Positions 20,409 to 30,077 of a stretch of 64,000 bases of DNA are shown here, in pieces. This DNA is from Pseudomonas sp. PDNC002 (GTDB taxonomy: Bacteria; Pseudomonadota; Gammaproteobacteria; Pseudomonadales; Pseudomonadaceae). The stretch's first letter is position 1. Every line of letters starts with the position of its first letter. The DNA lies in NCBI RefSeq assembly GCF_016919445.1, contig NZ_CP070356.1:5273502-5337501 (forward strand), read 5' to 3'. The notes under the pieces were generated by a model. That model was not told where the DNA came from, searched no databases, and saw only the letters and a list, made by a program, of their open reading frames with translations. The position numbers and the translations under genes are program-made.

Positions 20409-22634
20409 TCAATTTTCCTGCCAGAAATGTGCACCCTCCCGCACTCCCCGGAGCTCGCCATGGGCACCGAGCATCAGGGTCAGCGCGCCCTGCTCCGCCG
20501 TATCGTGAATCCGTATACCCAGTGCGCGGAAGCGCTCCACGACCGACGGATGGGGATGGCCGTAGGGGTTGTTGGCGCCACGGGAAATCAATGCCGCGGA
20601 GGGCCCGATCGCACGAAGGAAGATCGGGCCCGAAGAACTGCGGCTGCCGTGGTGCCCGGCGAGCAGCCAGTCGATGTGGACGCCGGGGTGTTCGGCCAGC
20701 CAGGCGATCTCACCTGGCTGCGGCAGGTCGCCGGTCAACAGCAGTCGCTCTCCGTCGGCAGTGACCTCCAGCACGCAGGAGCGGTCGTTGCTTTCCCGCG
20801 CGCCCTTCCACGCCCACGAAGACAGGCGCACGCCATCGATGTCCCAGTGCGTACCGGGGCACGGTGCCGCCCGCAGCTCCGCCGGCAGGCGATCGGGCTC
20901 CCCGCTGACCACATGGGCCGGTCGCAAGGCCGCCTTCACCGCCGGGGCACCGCCCGCGTGGTCGTTGTCCGCATGGCTGAGCATCAGCATGTCGAGGTGG
21001 TCGATGCCCAGGCTGCGCAACGTCGGCACGACCACCCGCTCGCCAATATCGAAGTCACCGTTGCGCGCGCCGGTGTCGTAGAGCCAGGCGTGATTTCGCG
21101 TGCGAATCAATACTGACAACCCCTGTCCGACATCAAGCACACGGATTTCCGCCTGCCCAGGTGGCGGCCGCGAAATCGTCGGCCAGAACACCGGCAGGAA
21201 CATCGCCAACCCGAGCGCGCGCAGTGGCATTCCCGCTGGAGCCAGCAGCAACAGGGCGCCCAGCATGGCCACGGATAGCGCCCAGGCCGGCGCCGCCACC
21301 GGCTGCCACGCAGGCGCCAGCCCCGCCATCCAGCCCAGCCATTGGAAGAGCAGGTCGAGCAACCAACCGGACACCCAGAGGAGCGCCTCGCCCACCCAGG
21401 GCAGCCCAAGCGACAGGCTGCCGAGCAGCGCCAGCGGCACGACCGCCATCTCCACCCAGGGCACCGCGACCAGGTTGGCAATCACGCTTGAAATGCTCAG
21501 CGGCAGCCCCAGCGCGATGGACGCCGGCAGCAGCCCGACCGCCATCAGCCACTGCGCACGCAGCCAGGTGCGCCAGGCGGTCCAACGGCCAAGCCGGCCG
21601 GAGAAGCCGAAGATCAGCAAGGCGACGGCTGCGTAGGACAACCAGAACCCCGGTAACAGCACTACCAACGGTTCGGCCAGCAGCACCGCCAGCAGAGCGC
21701 CGAGCAACGGTGTCCACAACCCGCGATGTCGGTATCGCAGACGCCACAGCAGGACGATGGACACCATGATGCAGGCGCGCTGCAACGGCACGTCGAACCC
21801 CGCCATCAGGCTGTAGCTCCAGGCGCCGGCCGCCGCCAGCAGACAGGCACACGGCAGCCAAGGCAGGCGCGCCGGCCAGCAGCCAAAACGCGCGAGTGCC
21901 GCGATCAGCGCGTAGAGCAGCCCCGCCAGCAACGAGATGTGCGAGCCGGAAATCACCATCAGGTGGAGGGTTCCGGTGTCCTGCAGGACCTGCCAGTCCG
22001 CTGGCGTCAGCCCGGAGGCATCGCCCAGCACCAGCGCCGCCAAGGCGCCAGAGCGGCCGTGGGCATCCACTGCCAGCAGGCGCTGCCGCCAGGCCTCGCG
22101 CCAGGCGTTTGGCCCGCTGGCCGACTGGAGCCGCTGTCCATCCTTGACGCTGCCGGTGGCGCCGATGCGCTGCGCGGTAAGCCAGGCTTCATAGTCGAAA
22201 CCCGCGCCGTTGACCATGCCATGCGGCCGCTTGAGCTTCACCGCCAAGCGCCAGCGCTCGCCCCCTTCGACCGGCGGACCGCCGAACCAGGACACCCGCA
22301 ACGTGGCGGGTACCCTGAGGCGCGGACTGGTGACGTCGGTGAGCATGAAGCGCACCGAGGGCCCGGTGCGATCGGGCAAGCCTTCTACCCTGCCCTCCAG
22401 CCACAACGTGCGGCCATCCAGCTCTCGGGCCAGGCGATCGTCCAGCGCCCACTGCGCCGACTGGCAGGCCCAGGCGAACCCCAGCAGGAACAGGCCGATG
22501 AAGTAGGCGCGGGTAAACAATAGGGGCAGCGCGAAGGCGGACAGAAGCAGCAGCACCCAGCCCGGCGGGAGCACCGGCATCCAGCGCAGGAGTAGCAGCC
22601 CGCAGGCCAGCGCGAACATCCCTGTATGAGGCAA
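20409..22634 (-). CDS. comEC: ComEC/Rec2-family DNA uptake channel
   Basis: ComEC is the inner-membrane channel for single-stranded DNA in natural transformation. The protein has an N-terminal membrane cluster and DUF4131/OB-like region, the competence domain with LMVISGSHISLLAG, and a C-terminal metallo-beta-lactamase domain with LSHADNDHAGG and GHHGS. The start is uncertain: I choose a TTG at 22634 because GGAGGAG precedes it by 4 bases, giving 741 residues; an ATG at 22619 or a longer frame to 22724 are alternatives. It lies 71 bp before exbB. Confidence 0.9.
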   Translation of the reverse strand: MPHTGMFALACGLLLLRWMPVLPPGWVLLLLSAFALPLLFTRAYFIGLFLLGFAWACQSAQWALDDRLARELDGRTLWLEGRVEGLPDRTGPSVRFMLTDVTSPRLRVPATLRVSWFGGPPVEGGERWRLAVKLKRPHGMVNGAGFDYEAWLTAQRIGATGSVKDGQRLQSASGPNAWREAWRQRLLAVDAHGRSGALAALVLGDASGLTPADWQVLQDTGTLHLMVISGSHISLLAGLLYALIAALARFGCWPARLPWLPCACLLAAAGAWSYSLMAGFDVPLQRACIMVSIVLLWRLRYRHRGLWTPLLGALLAVLLAEPLVVLLPGFWLSYAAVALLIFGFSGRLGRWTAWRTWLRAQWLMAVGLLPASIALGLPLSISSVIANLVAVPWVEMAVVPLALLGSLSLGLPWVGEALLWVSGWLLDLLFQWLGWMAGLAPAWQPVAAPAWALSVAMLGALLLLAPAGMPLRALGLAMFLPVFWPTISRPPPGQAEIRVLDVGQGLSVLIRTRNHAWLYDTGARNGDFDIGERVVVPTLRSLGIDHLDMLMLSHADNDHAGGAPAVKAALRPAHVVSGEPDRLPAELRAAPCPGTHWDIDGVRLSSWAWKGARESNDRSCVLEVTADGERLLLTGDLPQPGEIAWLAEHPGVHIDWLLAGHHGSRSSSGPIFLRAIGPSAALISRGANNPYGHPHPSVVERFRALGIRIHDTAEQGALTLMLGAHGELRGVREGAHFWQEN

Positions 22635-22771
22635 CGGACTCCTCCCTGGAGTCCCGCGCAACCGCTGATCCGATGAATCGGCGGCGGTTACACACGGACA
22701 TAGTTGGCAACGAATGACTGTCACCTAGCTAGGCATAATGTGGCGTCGTCCGTCTGCCAGAGATTTCCCCC

Positions 22772-23302
22772 ATGCCGCGCCGAATCTTCAAGCGCTACAT
22801 GCCGGATCCGGAGAGCATCAGGAACCACAAGGGCCTGCGCTTTCTCGGACCGCTGATCCAGTCGCCCAACCTCTGGCACCTGAATCGCCGCTCCGTGTCC
22901 CGCGCCATGGGCATGGGGCTATTCGCCGCCTTCATCCCGATCCCGCTGCAGATGCTGCTGGCCGCTTCGTTGGCCGTCTGGGTGCGGGCCAACCTGCCGA
23001 TCTCGGTAGGGCTGGTCTGGCTGACCAACCCGATCACCATGCCGCCGGTGTTCTACTGCACCTACAAGATGGGCGCCTGGGTGATGGGCATTCCGGCGCG
23101 CGCCCTGCCCGACCACCTGACCTGGGAATGGATCAGCGGCGAACTGTCGATGCTCTGGCAGCCCTTCCTGCTGGGCTCGGTGATCTGCGGCATTCTGGTC
23201 GGTATCCTCGGCTACCTGGCCACCGAAGGTTACTGGCGCTGGTGGATCGGCCGCAGCTGGCGGCGGCGCCGGGCGCTGCGCAATGTGCAGCGCGGGCTCT
23301 AG
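22772..23302 (+). CDS. DUF2062 membrane protein
   Basis: The 176-residue protein has three to four hydrophobic segments and the DUF2062 signature GLFAAFIPIPLQM followed by NLPISVGLVWLTNPITMPP. The basic C-terminus (RSWRRRRALR) is probably cytoplasmic. It is divergent from comEC, and this pairing with comEC and the Lol operon is conserved in Pseudomonas. Function unknown. Confidence 0.88.
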   Translation: MPRRIFKRYMPDPESIRNHKGLRFLGPLIQSPNLWHLNRRSVSRAMGMGLFAAFIPIPLQMLLAASLAVWVRANLPISVGLVWLTNPITMPPVFYCTYKMGAWVMGIPARALPDHLTWEWISGELSMLWQPFLLGSVICGILVGILGYLATEGYWRWWIGRSWRRRRALRNVQRGL

Positions 23303-23313
23303 GCTCTTGTCTT

Positions 23314-23406
23314 TGTAGGAGCGGACTCCGTCCGCGATCGATTCACCGCAGCTCCGGCCAACCAGGGAGCGCGGCCAGCCAATCGCGGACGAAGTCCGCT
23401 CCTACG
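23314..23406. repeat. Inverted REP pair (GTAGGAGC family)
   Basis: GTAGGAGCGGACTCCGTCC... (from 23314) and its inverse (ending 23406) match at 23 of 24 positions, separated by about 41 bases. The central ACTCC variant differs from those of the other two loci in the window. Confidence 0.8.
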
Positions 23407-23432
23407 CCAATCCCAGCCTCCGATTGCAGAGA

Positions 23433-23464
23433 CGAAAAAGCCGCCCATCGGGGCGGCTTTTTCG
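23433..23464. terminator. Bidirectional terminator between DUF2062 gene and lolE
   Basis: GAAAAAGCCGCCC pairs with GGGCGGCTTTTTC across a 4-base loop. The A tract on the left and T tract on the right let it serve both convergent genes. Confidence 0.88.
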
Positions 23465-23476
23465 TAGGCAAAGGCA

Positions 23477-24724
23477 TCACTCGTAGCGCAGCGATTCCGC
23501 CGGCTGGGTCGAGGCCGCGCGCCAAGCCGGGTACAGCGTGGCGAGGAAGCTCATCGACAGCGCCGCGACGCAGATCAGCACGATATCGCTGATCTGCGGG
23601 TCGGACGGCAGGTAATTGATGAAGTAGATGTCCGAATTGAACACGTGGGTGCCGGCGATGCGCTCCAGGGTCGAGACGATGGCGGTGACGTTGTACGCCG
23701 CCAGCACGCCCAGCACGCAGCCGATGACGGTGCCGATCAGGCCGATCACCGTGCCCTGGACCATGAAGATCGCCATGATCTGCTTCGGCGTGGCGCCCAG
23801 GGTACGCAGGATGGCGATGTCCGCGCGCTTGTCGGCCACCACCATGATCAGCGTGGCGATGATGTTGAAGGCGGCGACCGCGACGATCAGCAACAGCAGC
23901 AGGCCGATCATGGTCTTTTCCATCTTCATCGCGCTGAACAGGCTGCCCTGGGTGTGCGTCCAGTCCACTGAACGGTAGCCGTCGCCCAGTTGCTTGGCGA
24001 TGGCGGCGCCGACTTCCGGTGCCTGGAACAGGTCCTTCAGGGCGATACGCACGCTCTGCACCTGGCCGGGCTGCCAGCGCATCAGGCTCGCTGCGTCATC
24101 CACATGGATCAACGCCAGCGTGCTGTCCAGCTCGGCGCCGACCTTGAAGATGCCGACGACGTTCAGGCGCTGCATGCGCGGGGTGATGCCGCCCGGCGCG
24201 GAGCTGGGCTCGGGAACGATCAGCAGCAGGCTGTCACCGACGTTGACGTGGAAACGCCGTGCGGTGATCTCACCGATGACCACGCCGAACTCACCGACTT
24301 TCAGGTCATCGAGGCTGCCCCGGACCATGTGCTGACCGATGATCGATACCTGGGTTTCCAGCGCAGGATCGACGCCGTCCACCTCGATGGGCTGCATCAT
24401 CCCTTTATAGGAGAGCATGCCGTCGACTTCGGTGTAGGGCACCGCGCCGACGATCTTCGGGTTCTGCTTCGCCACCTCGGCTACGCGCTGCCAGTCGTCC
24501 AGCGGGCCGCTGGTCTTTTGCAGCACGGCGTGGGGGACCATGCCGAGAATCCGCGAACGCATTTCCTTCTGGAAGCCGTTCATCACCGACAGCACCACGA
24601 TCATCGCCAGCACGCCCAGGGCGAGGCCGATCATCGAGGTCAGGGAGATGAACGAGATGTAGTGATTGCGCCGCTTGGCCCGGGTGTAGCGGGTGCCGAT
24701 GAAGACGGACAGGGGTCTGAACAT
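23477..24724 (-). CDS. lolE: Lipoprotein-releasing system permease (LolC/E family), distal copy
   Basis: This FtsX-type permease has one N-terminal and three C-terminal transmembrane segments with a large periplasmic domain (about residues 50-265). With LolD it extracts outer-membrane lipoproteins from the inner membrane and passes them to LolA. It is about as long as, and clearly paralogous to, the first permease of the operon; both end in [16 protein letters not shown]. The lolE label rests on its position after lolD, as in E. coli. It starts 12 bp after lolD. Confidence 0.88.
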   Translation of the reverse strand: MFRPLSVFIGTRYTRAKRRNHYISFISLTSMIGLALGVLAMIVVLSVMNGFQKEMRSRILGMVPHAVLQKTSGPLDDWQRVAEVAKQNPKIVGAVPYTEVDGMLSYKGMMQPIEVDGVDPALETQVSIIGQHMVRGSLDDLKVGEFGVVIGEITARRFHVNVGDSLLLIVPEPSSAPGGITPRMQRLNVVGIFKVGAELDSTLALIHVDDAASLMRWQPGQVQSVRIALKDLFQAPEVGAAIAKQLGDGYRSVDWTHTQGSLFSAMKMEKTMIGLLLLLIVAVAAFNIIATLIMVVADKRADIAILRTLGATPKQIMAIFMVQGTVIGLIGTVIGCVLGVLAAYNVTAIVSTLERIAGTHVFNSDIYFINYLPSDPQISDIVLICVAALSMSFLATLYPAWRAASTQPAESLRYE

Positions 24725-24735
24725 TCCGGTATCCC

Positions 24736-25425
24736 TCAGGCGGCGACCAGCCGACCCTCCTCCAGGCGCAGCACACGGTCCATCTGCTGGGCGAGGTGAG
24801 TGTCGTGGGTCACCACCAGGAAGGCGGTGCGCAGGGACTGCGACAGTTCCAGCATCAGTTCCTGGATACCGTGGGCGGTGTGCTGGTCGAGGTTGCCGGT
24901 GGGCTCGTCGAGCAGCACCAGTTTCGGTGTGTTGACCAGGGCGCGGGCGATAGCCACGCGCTGGCGCTCGCCGCCGGACAGCTCGGACGGCTTGTGGCTC
25001 AGGCGATGCCCCAGACCGACGCGCTCCAGCAGCGCGGTGGCGCGCTGACGGGCCTCGGGGATCGGCGTCTTGCCGATCAGCAGCGGCATGCAGACGTTCT
25101 CCAGCGCGGTGAACTCCGGCAGCAGGTGGTGGAACTGGTAGACGAAGCCCAGCGCGCGGTTGCGCAGCAGGCCGCGCTGCTTCTCGTTCAGCGCCGACAG
25201 CTGCTCGCCGGCCAGCCAGACGCTGCCGGAGCTGGGCGTATCGAGGCCGCCGAGCATGTTCAGCAGGGTGCTCTTGCCCGAGCCGGAGCTGCCGACGATG
25301 GCGACGCGCTCGCCGGGCAGCAGTTCCAGCTGCACGTTGGACAGCACTTCGACCGACTGCGGGCCTTCCTCGTAACGCTTGCCGAGGTCGCGGCAGCTCA
25401 GGACAGCCTGATCGTTGTTACTCAT
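24736..25425 (-). CDS. lolD: Lipoprotein-releasing system ATPase LolD
   Basis: LolD is the ABC ATPase of the LolCDE exporter. Walker [10 protein letters not shown] is at 45-53, the signature [15 protein letters not shown] and Walker [13 protein letters not shown] follow, and [18 protein letters not shown] matches the LolD Q-loop region. The ATG at 25425 is used because homologues begin there; it overlaps the lolC stop by 8 bases. The longer frame to 25461 is not supported. Confidence 0.95.
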   Translation of the reverse strand: MSNNDQAVLSCRDLGKRYEEGPQSVEVLSNVQLELLPGERVAIVGSSGSGKSTLLNMLGGLDTPSSGSVWLAGEQLSALNEKQRGLLRNRALGFVYQFHHLLPEFTALENVCMPLLIGKTPIPEARQRATALLERVGLGHRLSHKPSELSGGERQRVAIARALVNTPKLVLLDEPTGNLDQHTAHGIQELMLELSQSLRTAFLVVTHDTHLAQQMDRVLRLEEGRLVAA

Positions 25426-26671
25426 AACGCAATGCCTCCGCGGGCTGGGTGCGCGCCGCACGCCAGGCCGGATACAGGGTGGCGAAGAAACTCAGGATCA
25501 GCGCGGCGCTGCACACCAGGATCACGTCCTCGCTCATCAGTTGCGAGGGCAGGTAATCGATGAAGTAGACGTCCGCGTTGAGGAATTTGTGGCCCAGCAG
25601 GCGCTCCAGCAGGGCAATGGCGGAGCTGACGTTGAGCGCCGCGAGGATACCCAGCACGCCGCCAATGAAGGTGCCGATGACGCCGATCACCGTACCCTGG
25701 ACCATGAAGGTCGCCATGATCTGCCCCGGCGTGGCGCCGAGGGTGCGCAGGATGGCGATGTCGGCCTTCTTGTCGGTGACGACCATGACCAGGGTGGAAA
25801 TGATGTTGAACGCGGCGACCGCGACGATCAGCAATAACAAGAGGCCGATCATCGACTTCTCCATGCGGATGGCCTGGTACAGGTTGCCGTGGCTGCGGGT
25901 CCAGTCGCGGGCGAAGTAGTCGTTGCCCTTCAGGGTCCGGGCGATTTCCCAGGCGGTGCGCGGCGCCTGGAACAGGTCGTCGAGCTTCAGGCGCAGGCCT
26001 TCGACCTGGCCTTCCTTGAGGCGGCGCATACGCGCGGCGTCATCGATTTGGACCATGGCGACGTAGCCGTCCAGCTCGCCGGCGCCGACATGGAAGGTGC
26101 CGACAACGGTGAAGCGCTTCATGCGCGGGAACATGCCAGCCGGGGTGACCGAGACTTCCGGGGCAATGAAGGTGACCTTGTCGCCCAGCTTCACGCCGAG
26201 GTTCTTCGCCGCCTTGTCGCCAATGACGATGCCGAACTCGCCGGGTTTGAGGCTCTGCAGCGAGCCCTCCTGGAAGAACTGGTCAATGATCGAGACCTTG
26301 CTCTCCTCGTTCGGATCGACCGCATTGATCAGCACCTTCTGTACCGTGCCGCCGGCGCTGAGCAGGCCCTGCATCTGGATGAAGGGCGCGACCTCCAGCA
26401 CGTTGGGGTGCTGGGTCTTGATCTGCCCGGCGATGCCTTGCCAGTCGGAAATCGGCTGGTAGGACTCGACCGTGGCGTGGGGAACCATGCCCAGTACGCG
26501 GGTGCGCATCTCATGGTCGAAGCCGTTCATCACGGAAAGAACGACGATCATCACCACCACGCCCAGCGCGAGGCCGATCATGGAAGTGAGCGAAATGAAG
26601 GAAACGAAGTGGCTGCGGCGTTTGGCGCGTGTGTAGCGCGTTCCGATGTAGACGGAAAGAGGTCTGAACAT
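25418..26671 (-). CDS. lolC: Lipoprotein-releasing system permease (LolC/E family), proximal copy
   Basis: The 417-residue FtsX-type permease starts [19 protein letters not shown] at 26671; the open frame extends 62 codons further without family similarity. Four transmembrane segments and a periplasmic domain are in the usual places. As the first gene of the permease-ATPase-permease operon it takes the lolC position. The strong similarity to the distal copy shows a duplication that is ancestral to gammaproteobacteria. Confidence 0.88.
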   Translation of the reverse strand: MFRPLSVYIGTRYTRAKRRSHFVSFISLTSMIGLALGVVVMIVVLSVMNGFDHEMRTRVLGMVPHATVESYQPISDWQGIAGQIKTQHPNVLEVAPFIQMQGLLSAGGTVQKVLINAVDPNEESKVSIIDQFFQEGSLQSLKPGEFGIVIGDKAAKNLGVKLGDKVTFIAPEVSVTPAGMFPRMKRFTVVGTFHVGAGELDGYVAMVQIDDAARMRRLKEGQVEGLRLKLDDLFQAPRTAWEIARTLKGNDYFARDWTRSHGNLYQAIRMEKSMIGLLLLLIVAVAAFNIISTLVMVVTDKKADIAILRTLGATPGQIMATFMVQGTVIGVIGTFIGGVLGILAALNVSSAIALLERLLGHKFLNADVYFIDYLPSQLMSEDVILVCSAALILSFFATLYPAWRAARTQPAEALRYE

Positions 26672-26796
26672 GGGGGACCGATCAAGAAGATGAAGAGTGC
26701 GTCCGGCGGCAGAATCCATCTGGCGGCTGACTTCCGTGTGGCGGGGCTCGGCAGGCGGCTTTACACTCAGACCATCACTGCCGCCGTGGGTTCGCC

Positions 26797-27372
26797 ATGT
26801 CCACTCCAGACGCGGATGACCGCCGCGAATACTATCGTATTGAAGACACGCTCGCATTGGAATTTCGCCCGCTACGCGAGGACGAAATCCACTCGCAAGA
26901 AGTGCTTCAGGATGATTCCGCGCTGTTCAACCTGCTCAGCGACCTGCACCTCACCGACTTCGAGTCGCAGCACCTGCTGCGCCATATCCACGAGCGCGAC
27001 CGCCCGCTGGCCAGCTACCTGAAGGTGATGAACAAGCGCATCGACCTGATCGCCCAGGCCCTGACCCAGAGCCTGCTCAGCGAGATCGGCCCGGCGCGCA
27101 AGGTGACGCTGTCCGAAGGTGGCATCAACTTCCGCGACGATCAGCCGCTTCCCGTGGGCCAGCCACTGGCGCTGAAAATCGTCCTGCTGCCCCAGGGCCT
27201 GGGCCTGCTGCTGCGCGCCAAGGTCACCCACTGCCAGCAGCAACCCGAGGGCGACTACGAGATCGGTACCGAATTCGACATCCTCGGTGACGCCCAGCGC
27301 CAGTTGCTGGCCCGCCACATCCTCCAGCGCCAGGCTCTGGAACGCCGCCTGGCCAAGGCTCGCGACGAATGA
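26797..27372 (+). CDS. PilZ-domain protein
   Basis: The 191-residue protein matches the P. aeruginosa PA2989-type PilZ family. RREYYR near the N-terminus (residues 9-14) can supply the arginine pair of the c-di-GMP motif, but the second half reads LSEGGINF instead of the usual (D/N)xSxxG. A helical segment at about 40-100 separates the motif from the C-terminal PilZ-like barrel. It is divergent from lolC and overlaps the next open frame, so it heads a three-gene rightward unit. Confidence 0.8.
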   Translation: MSTPDADDRREYYRIEDTLALEFRPLREDEIHSQEVLQDDSALFNLLSDLHLTDFESQHLLRHIHERDRPLASYLKVMNKRIDLIAQALTQSLLSEIGPARKVTLSEGGINFRDDQPLPVGQPLALKIVLLPQGLGLLLRAKVTHCQQQPEGDYEIGTEFDILGDAQRQLLARHILQRQALERRLAKARDE

Positions 27373-27386
27373 ACGAAAGGATTTCC

Positions 27387-27710
27387 ATGCGTCAGTTGCT
27401 GCTTCTGCTTTGCCTCGCCGTACCGCTGCCACTGCTGGCCGACACGATCGAGATTCCCGTGGGCGACCAGGGCGATCCGCACATCGTGCTGCCGGCACGC
27501 GGCGAGAGCCAGAAGGCCGTGCTGGAGCGCTTCGGCCTGCCGGACGAGGAACACCCAGCGGTGGGCAAGCCGCCCATCTCGCGCTGGGACTATCGCGAAT
27601 TCAGCGTTTATTTCGAGAGCGGGCACGTCGTCGACGCCGTCCGCCAGCACCGATCCCAGTACCTCAAAGACCTTTCTCCGAAGACCCCGTCTCCCAAGGA
27701 GCCTCAGTGA
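27387..27710 (+). CDS. Small secreted protein of unknown function
   Basis: The 107-residue protein has a clear signal peptide (MRQLLLLLCLAVPLPLLA, cleavage near 18) and a mature domain with RFGLPDEEHPAVGKPPISRWDY. The ATG at 27387 is preferred to one at 27369 because GAAAGGA lies 5 bases upstream and the signal peptide then starts properly. Its TGA overlaps the GTG of the phosphodiesterase gene. I do not recognise the family; homologues appear to keep this position in Pseudomonas. Confidence 0.75.
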   Translation: MRQLLLLLCLAVPLPLLADTIEIPVGDQGDPHIVLPARGESQKAVLERFGLPDEEHPAVGKPPISRWDYREFSVYFESGHVVDAVRQHRSQYLKDLSPKTPSPKEPQ

Positions 27711-28429
27711 CTCTGATCTATGGCCATCGCGGCGCCAAAGGCGAAGCACCGGAAAACACCCTGAACAGCTTCCTGCGCTGCCTGGAACATGGCGTGAAGC
27801 GTTGCGAGCTTGACCTGCACCTGTCCCGCGACGGCGAGCTGATGGTGATCCACGACCCGACGCTCAAACGCACCACCGGCCGGCGCGGCAAGGTTTCCGA
27901 GCAACTGGCGGAGGACCTGGTGACCATGGATGCCCGCGAAGGCGGTCCGGGCTGGGTGCGCCCCTGCCCTATCCCGCGCCTGGCGGAGTTGTTCGAGCGC
28001 TGCGAGTTCGAGCACTGGCAGCTGGAAGTCAAAAGCGCGTCGAAGGACCGCGCCGGTCGCACCGTGCAGGCGATCCATCAACTGGTGGGCCGTTTCGGGC
28101 TGCGTGACCGGATTACCGTGACCTCGAGTTCGCGCACGGTGCTGCGCGCCCTGGAAGAACTGGCGCCGGACCTGCAACGCGGGCTGGTGGCCGAATATGC
28201 CTGGCTCGACCCGCTGAAGGTAGCCTCGCACTATGGCTGCCACCTGCTGGCGCTGAACTGGATGCTGTGCACCCCGGAGCGGCTGCTGAAGGCACAGAAA
28301 CAGGGGCTGCACGTGTCGGTCTGGACGGTCAACGAGCCGGCACTGATGCGCCGGCTCGCTGATTTTGGCGTGGACAGCCTGATTACAGACTTTCCCGGTT
28401 TGGCCACTGCCACGATCGGGAATCGCTGA
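27707..28429 (+). CDS. Glycerophosphodiester phosphodiesterase, cytoplasmic type
   Basis: The TIM-barrel GDPD family splits glycerophosphodiesters to glycerol-3-phosphate and an alcohol. The N-terminus GHRGAKGEAPENTLNSF holds the catalytic His-Arg and the metal-binding Glu, ELDLHLSRDGELMVIHD the second set, and the C-terminus has SVWTVNEP. There is no signal peptide, so it resembles UgpQ rather than periplasmic GlpQ. The GTG at 27707 is preceded by CAAGGAG and overlaps the previous stop by four bases; this gives 240 residues. Confidence 0.92.
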   Translation: MTLIYGHRGAKGEAPENTLNSFLRCLEHGVKRCELDLHLSRDGELMVIHDPTLKRTTGRRGKVSEQLAEDLVTMDAREGGPGWVRPCPIPRLAELFERCEFEHWQLEVKSASKDRAGRTVQAIHQLVGRFGLRDRITVTSSSRTVLRALEELAPDLQRGLVAEYAWLDPLKVASHYGCHLLALNWMLCTPERLLKAQKQGLHVSVWTVNEPALMRRLADFGVDSLITDFPGLATATIGNR

Positions 28430-28471
28430 GCAGGTTCCCCCCGACCGGCTCAGGCCGCCGGTCAGGGTATT

Positions 28472-29866
28472 TCAAAAAATCCGGTTCAGGCCGTCGAACG
28501 CCGCTACGCGGTAGGCTTCGGCCATGGTCGGATAGTTGAAGGTGGTGTTGACGAAGTACTTCAGGGTATTGAGCTCGCCCGGCTGGTTCATGATCGCCTG
28601 GCCGATGTGGACGATCTCCGAGGCCTGGTCGCCGAAGCAGTGCACACCGAGGATTTCCAGGGTGTCGCGATGGAACAGGATCTTCAGCATGCCCACCGGC
28701 TCGTTGGAGATCTGCGCACGGGCCATGCCCTTGAAGAAGGCCTTGCCCACTTCGTAGGGAATCTTCGCCGCGGTCAGCTCGTGCTCGTTCTTGCCGATGG
28801 AGCTGATCTCCGGAATGGTGTAGATGCCGGTCGGCACGTCGTTGACGAAGCGCCAGCCATCGTGCTCGACGATGTTGCCGGCGGCCGAACGGCCCTGGTC
28901 GTAGGCGGCACTGGCCAGGCTCGGCCAGCCGATCACGTCGCCACCGGCGTAGATGTTCGACACCGAGGTACGGTAGTTCTCGTCCACCTCGATCTGGCCA
29001 CGGCTGTTGACCTTGATGCCGATGTTCTCCAGGCCCAGGCGGTCAGTGTTGCCGGTACGGCCGTTACACCACAGCAGGGCGTCTGCCTTGATCTTCTTGC
29101 CGGACTTCAGGTGCAGGATCACCCCGTTGTCCAGGCCTTCCACGCGCTCGTACTCCTCGTTGTGACGGATCAGCACGTTGTTGTTGCGCAGGTGGTAGCT
29201 CAGCGCGTCGGAGATTTCGTCGTCGAGGAAGCTCAGCAGTTGGTCGCGGGTGTCGACCAGGTCCACCAGCACACCAAGACCGCTGAAGATCGAGGCGTAC
29301 TCGCAGCCGATCACGCCGGCTCCGTAGATGATCAGGCGGCGCGGGGTGTGGCTCAGGGACAGGATGGTGTCGCTGTCGTAGACGCGCGGGTGGTTGAAGT
29401 TGATGTCCGACGGACGATACGGGCGCGAGCCGGTGGCGATGACGAACTGGTCGGCCACCAGACGCTCCACGGCGCCGCTGGGGGTCACGACTTCAACGGT
29501 GCGCTCGTCGACGAAGCTGGCGGTACCGTTGAACATGTCGATGCGGTTGCGCGCGTAGTAGCCGGTGCGCGAAGACACCTGCTTGGAGATGACCTTCTCG
29601 GCGCTTTTCAGCACGTCCGGGAAGGAGAACCAGCGCGGCTCGCCGATCTGGCGGAACATCGGGTTGGTGTTGAACTCGATGATCTGCTTCACCGAGTGAC
29701 GCAGCGCCTTGGACGGGATGGTGCCCAGGTGCGTGCAGTTGCCGCCGACCACGCGACGGCTGTCCACCACCGCCAGCTTGCGCCCGTACTTGGAGGCGTT
29801 CATTGCCGCCCCCTCGCCTGCCGGGCCCGTGCCGAGAATCACCACGTCGTAGTTGTAGACAGCCAT
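28472..29866 (-). CDS. sthA: Soluble pyridine nucleotide transhydrogenase
   Basis: SthA is a soluble flavoprotein that passes hydride between NADPH and NAD+. The FAD motif GTGPAGEG is at 12-19. The redox-disulfide site of related reductases is altered: C44 is kept in [13 protein letters not shown] but the second cysteine is T49, a hallmark of Sth. The NAD(P)-binding [17 protein letters not shown] follows. The ATG at 29866 gives 464 residues. In PAO1 the gene is next to the nqr/apbE block; here it borders apbE. Confidence 0.96.
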   Translation of the reverse strand: MAVYNYDVVILGTGPAGEGAAMNASKYGRKLAVVDSRRVVGGNCTHLGTIPSKALRHSVKQIIEFNTNPMFRQIGEPRWFSFPDVLKSAEKVISKQVSSRTGYYARNRIDMFNGTASFVDERTVEVVTPSGAVERLVADQFVIATGSRPYRPSDINFNHPRVYDSDTILSLSHTPRRLIIYGAGVIGCEYASIFSGLGVLVDLVDTRDQLLSFLDDEISDALSYHLRNNNVLIRHNEEYERVEGLDNGVILHLKSGKKIKADALLWCNGRTGNTDRLGLENIGIKVNSRGQIEVDENYRTSVSNIYAGGDVIGWPSLASAAYDQGRSAAGNIVEHDGWRFVNDVPTGIYTIPEISSIGKNEHELTAAKIPYEVGKAFFKGMARAQISNEPVGMLKILFHRDTLEILGVHCFGDQASEIVHIGQAIMNQPGELNTLKYFVNTTFNYPTMAEAYRVAAFDGLNRIF

Positions 29867-30077
29867 GCGTACTCCTTCAGAACAGGCCGGGGCACCCGCG
29901 TGGCGCTCCCGGCGAAGCCCCGGCACCACATGCGCCGAGGCGGATCGAAATCATTGGCGCAGCTTAGCCCTGCGGCAAAAGGCTGCACATTAGCGGTTGG
30001 TCGGCAGGTAGGCGAATTTTGCCGCCACTACATGCCTTCATCATCCCTGCGGGCCGCCATCATGCCCGCCGAAGCTT

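Noticed and set aside
20337-20412. Longer N-terminus of the ExbB-like protein
   Set aside because: The added residues are not hydrophobic or family-like and the GTG at 20337 has a ribosome site and the expected N-terminus.
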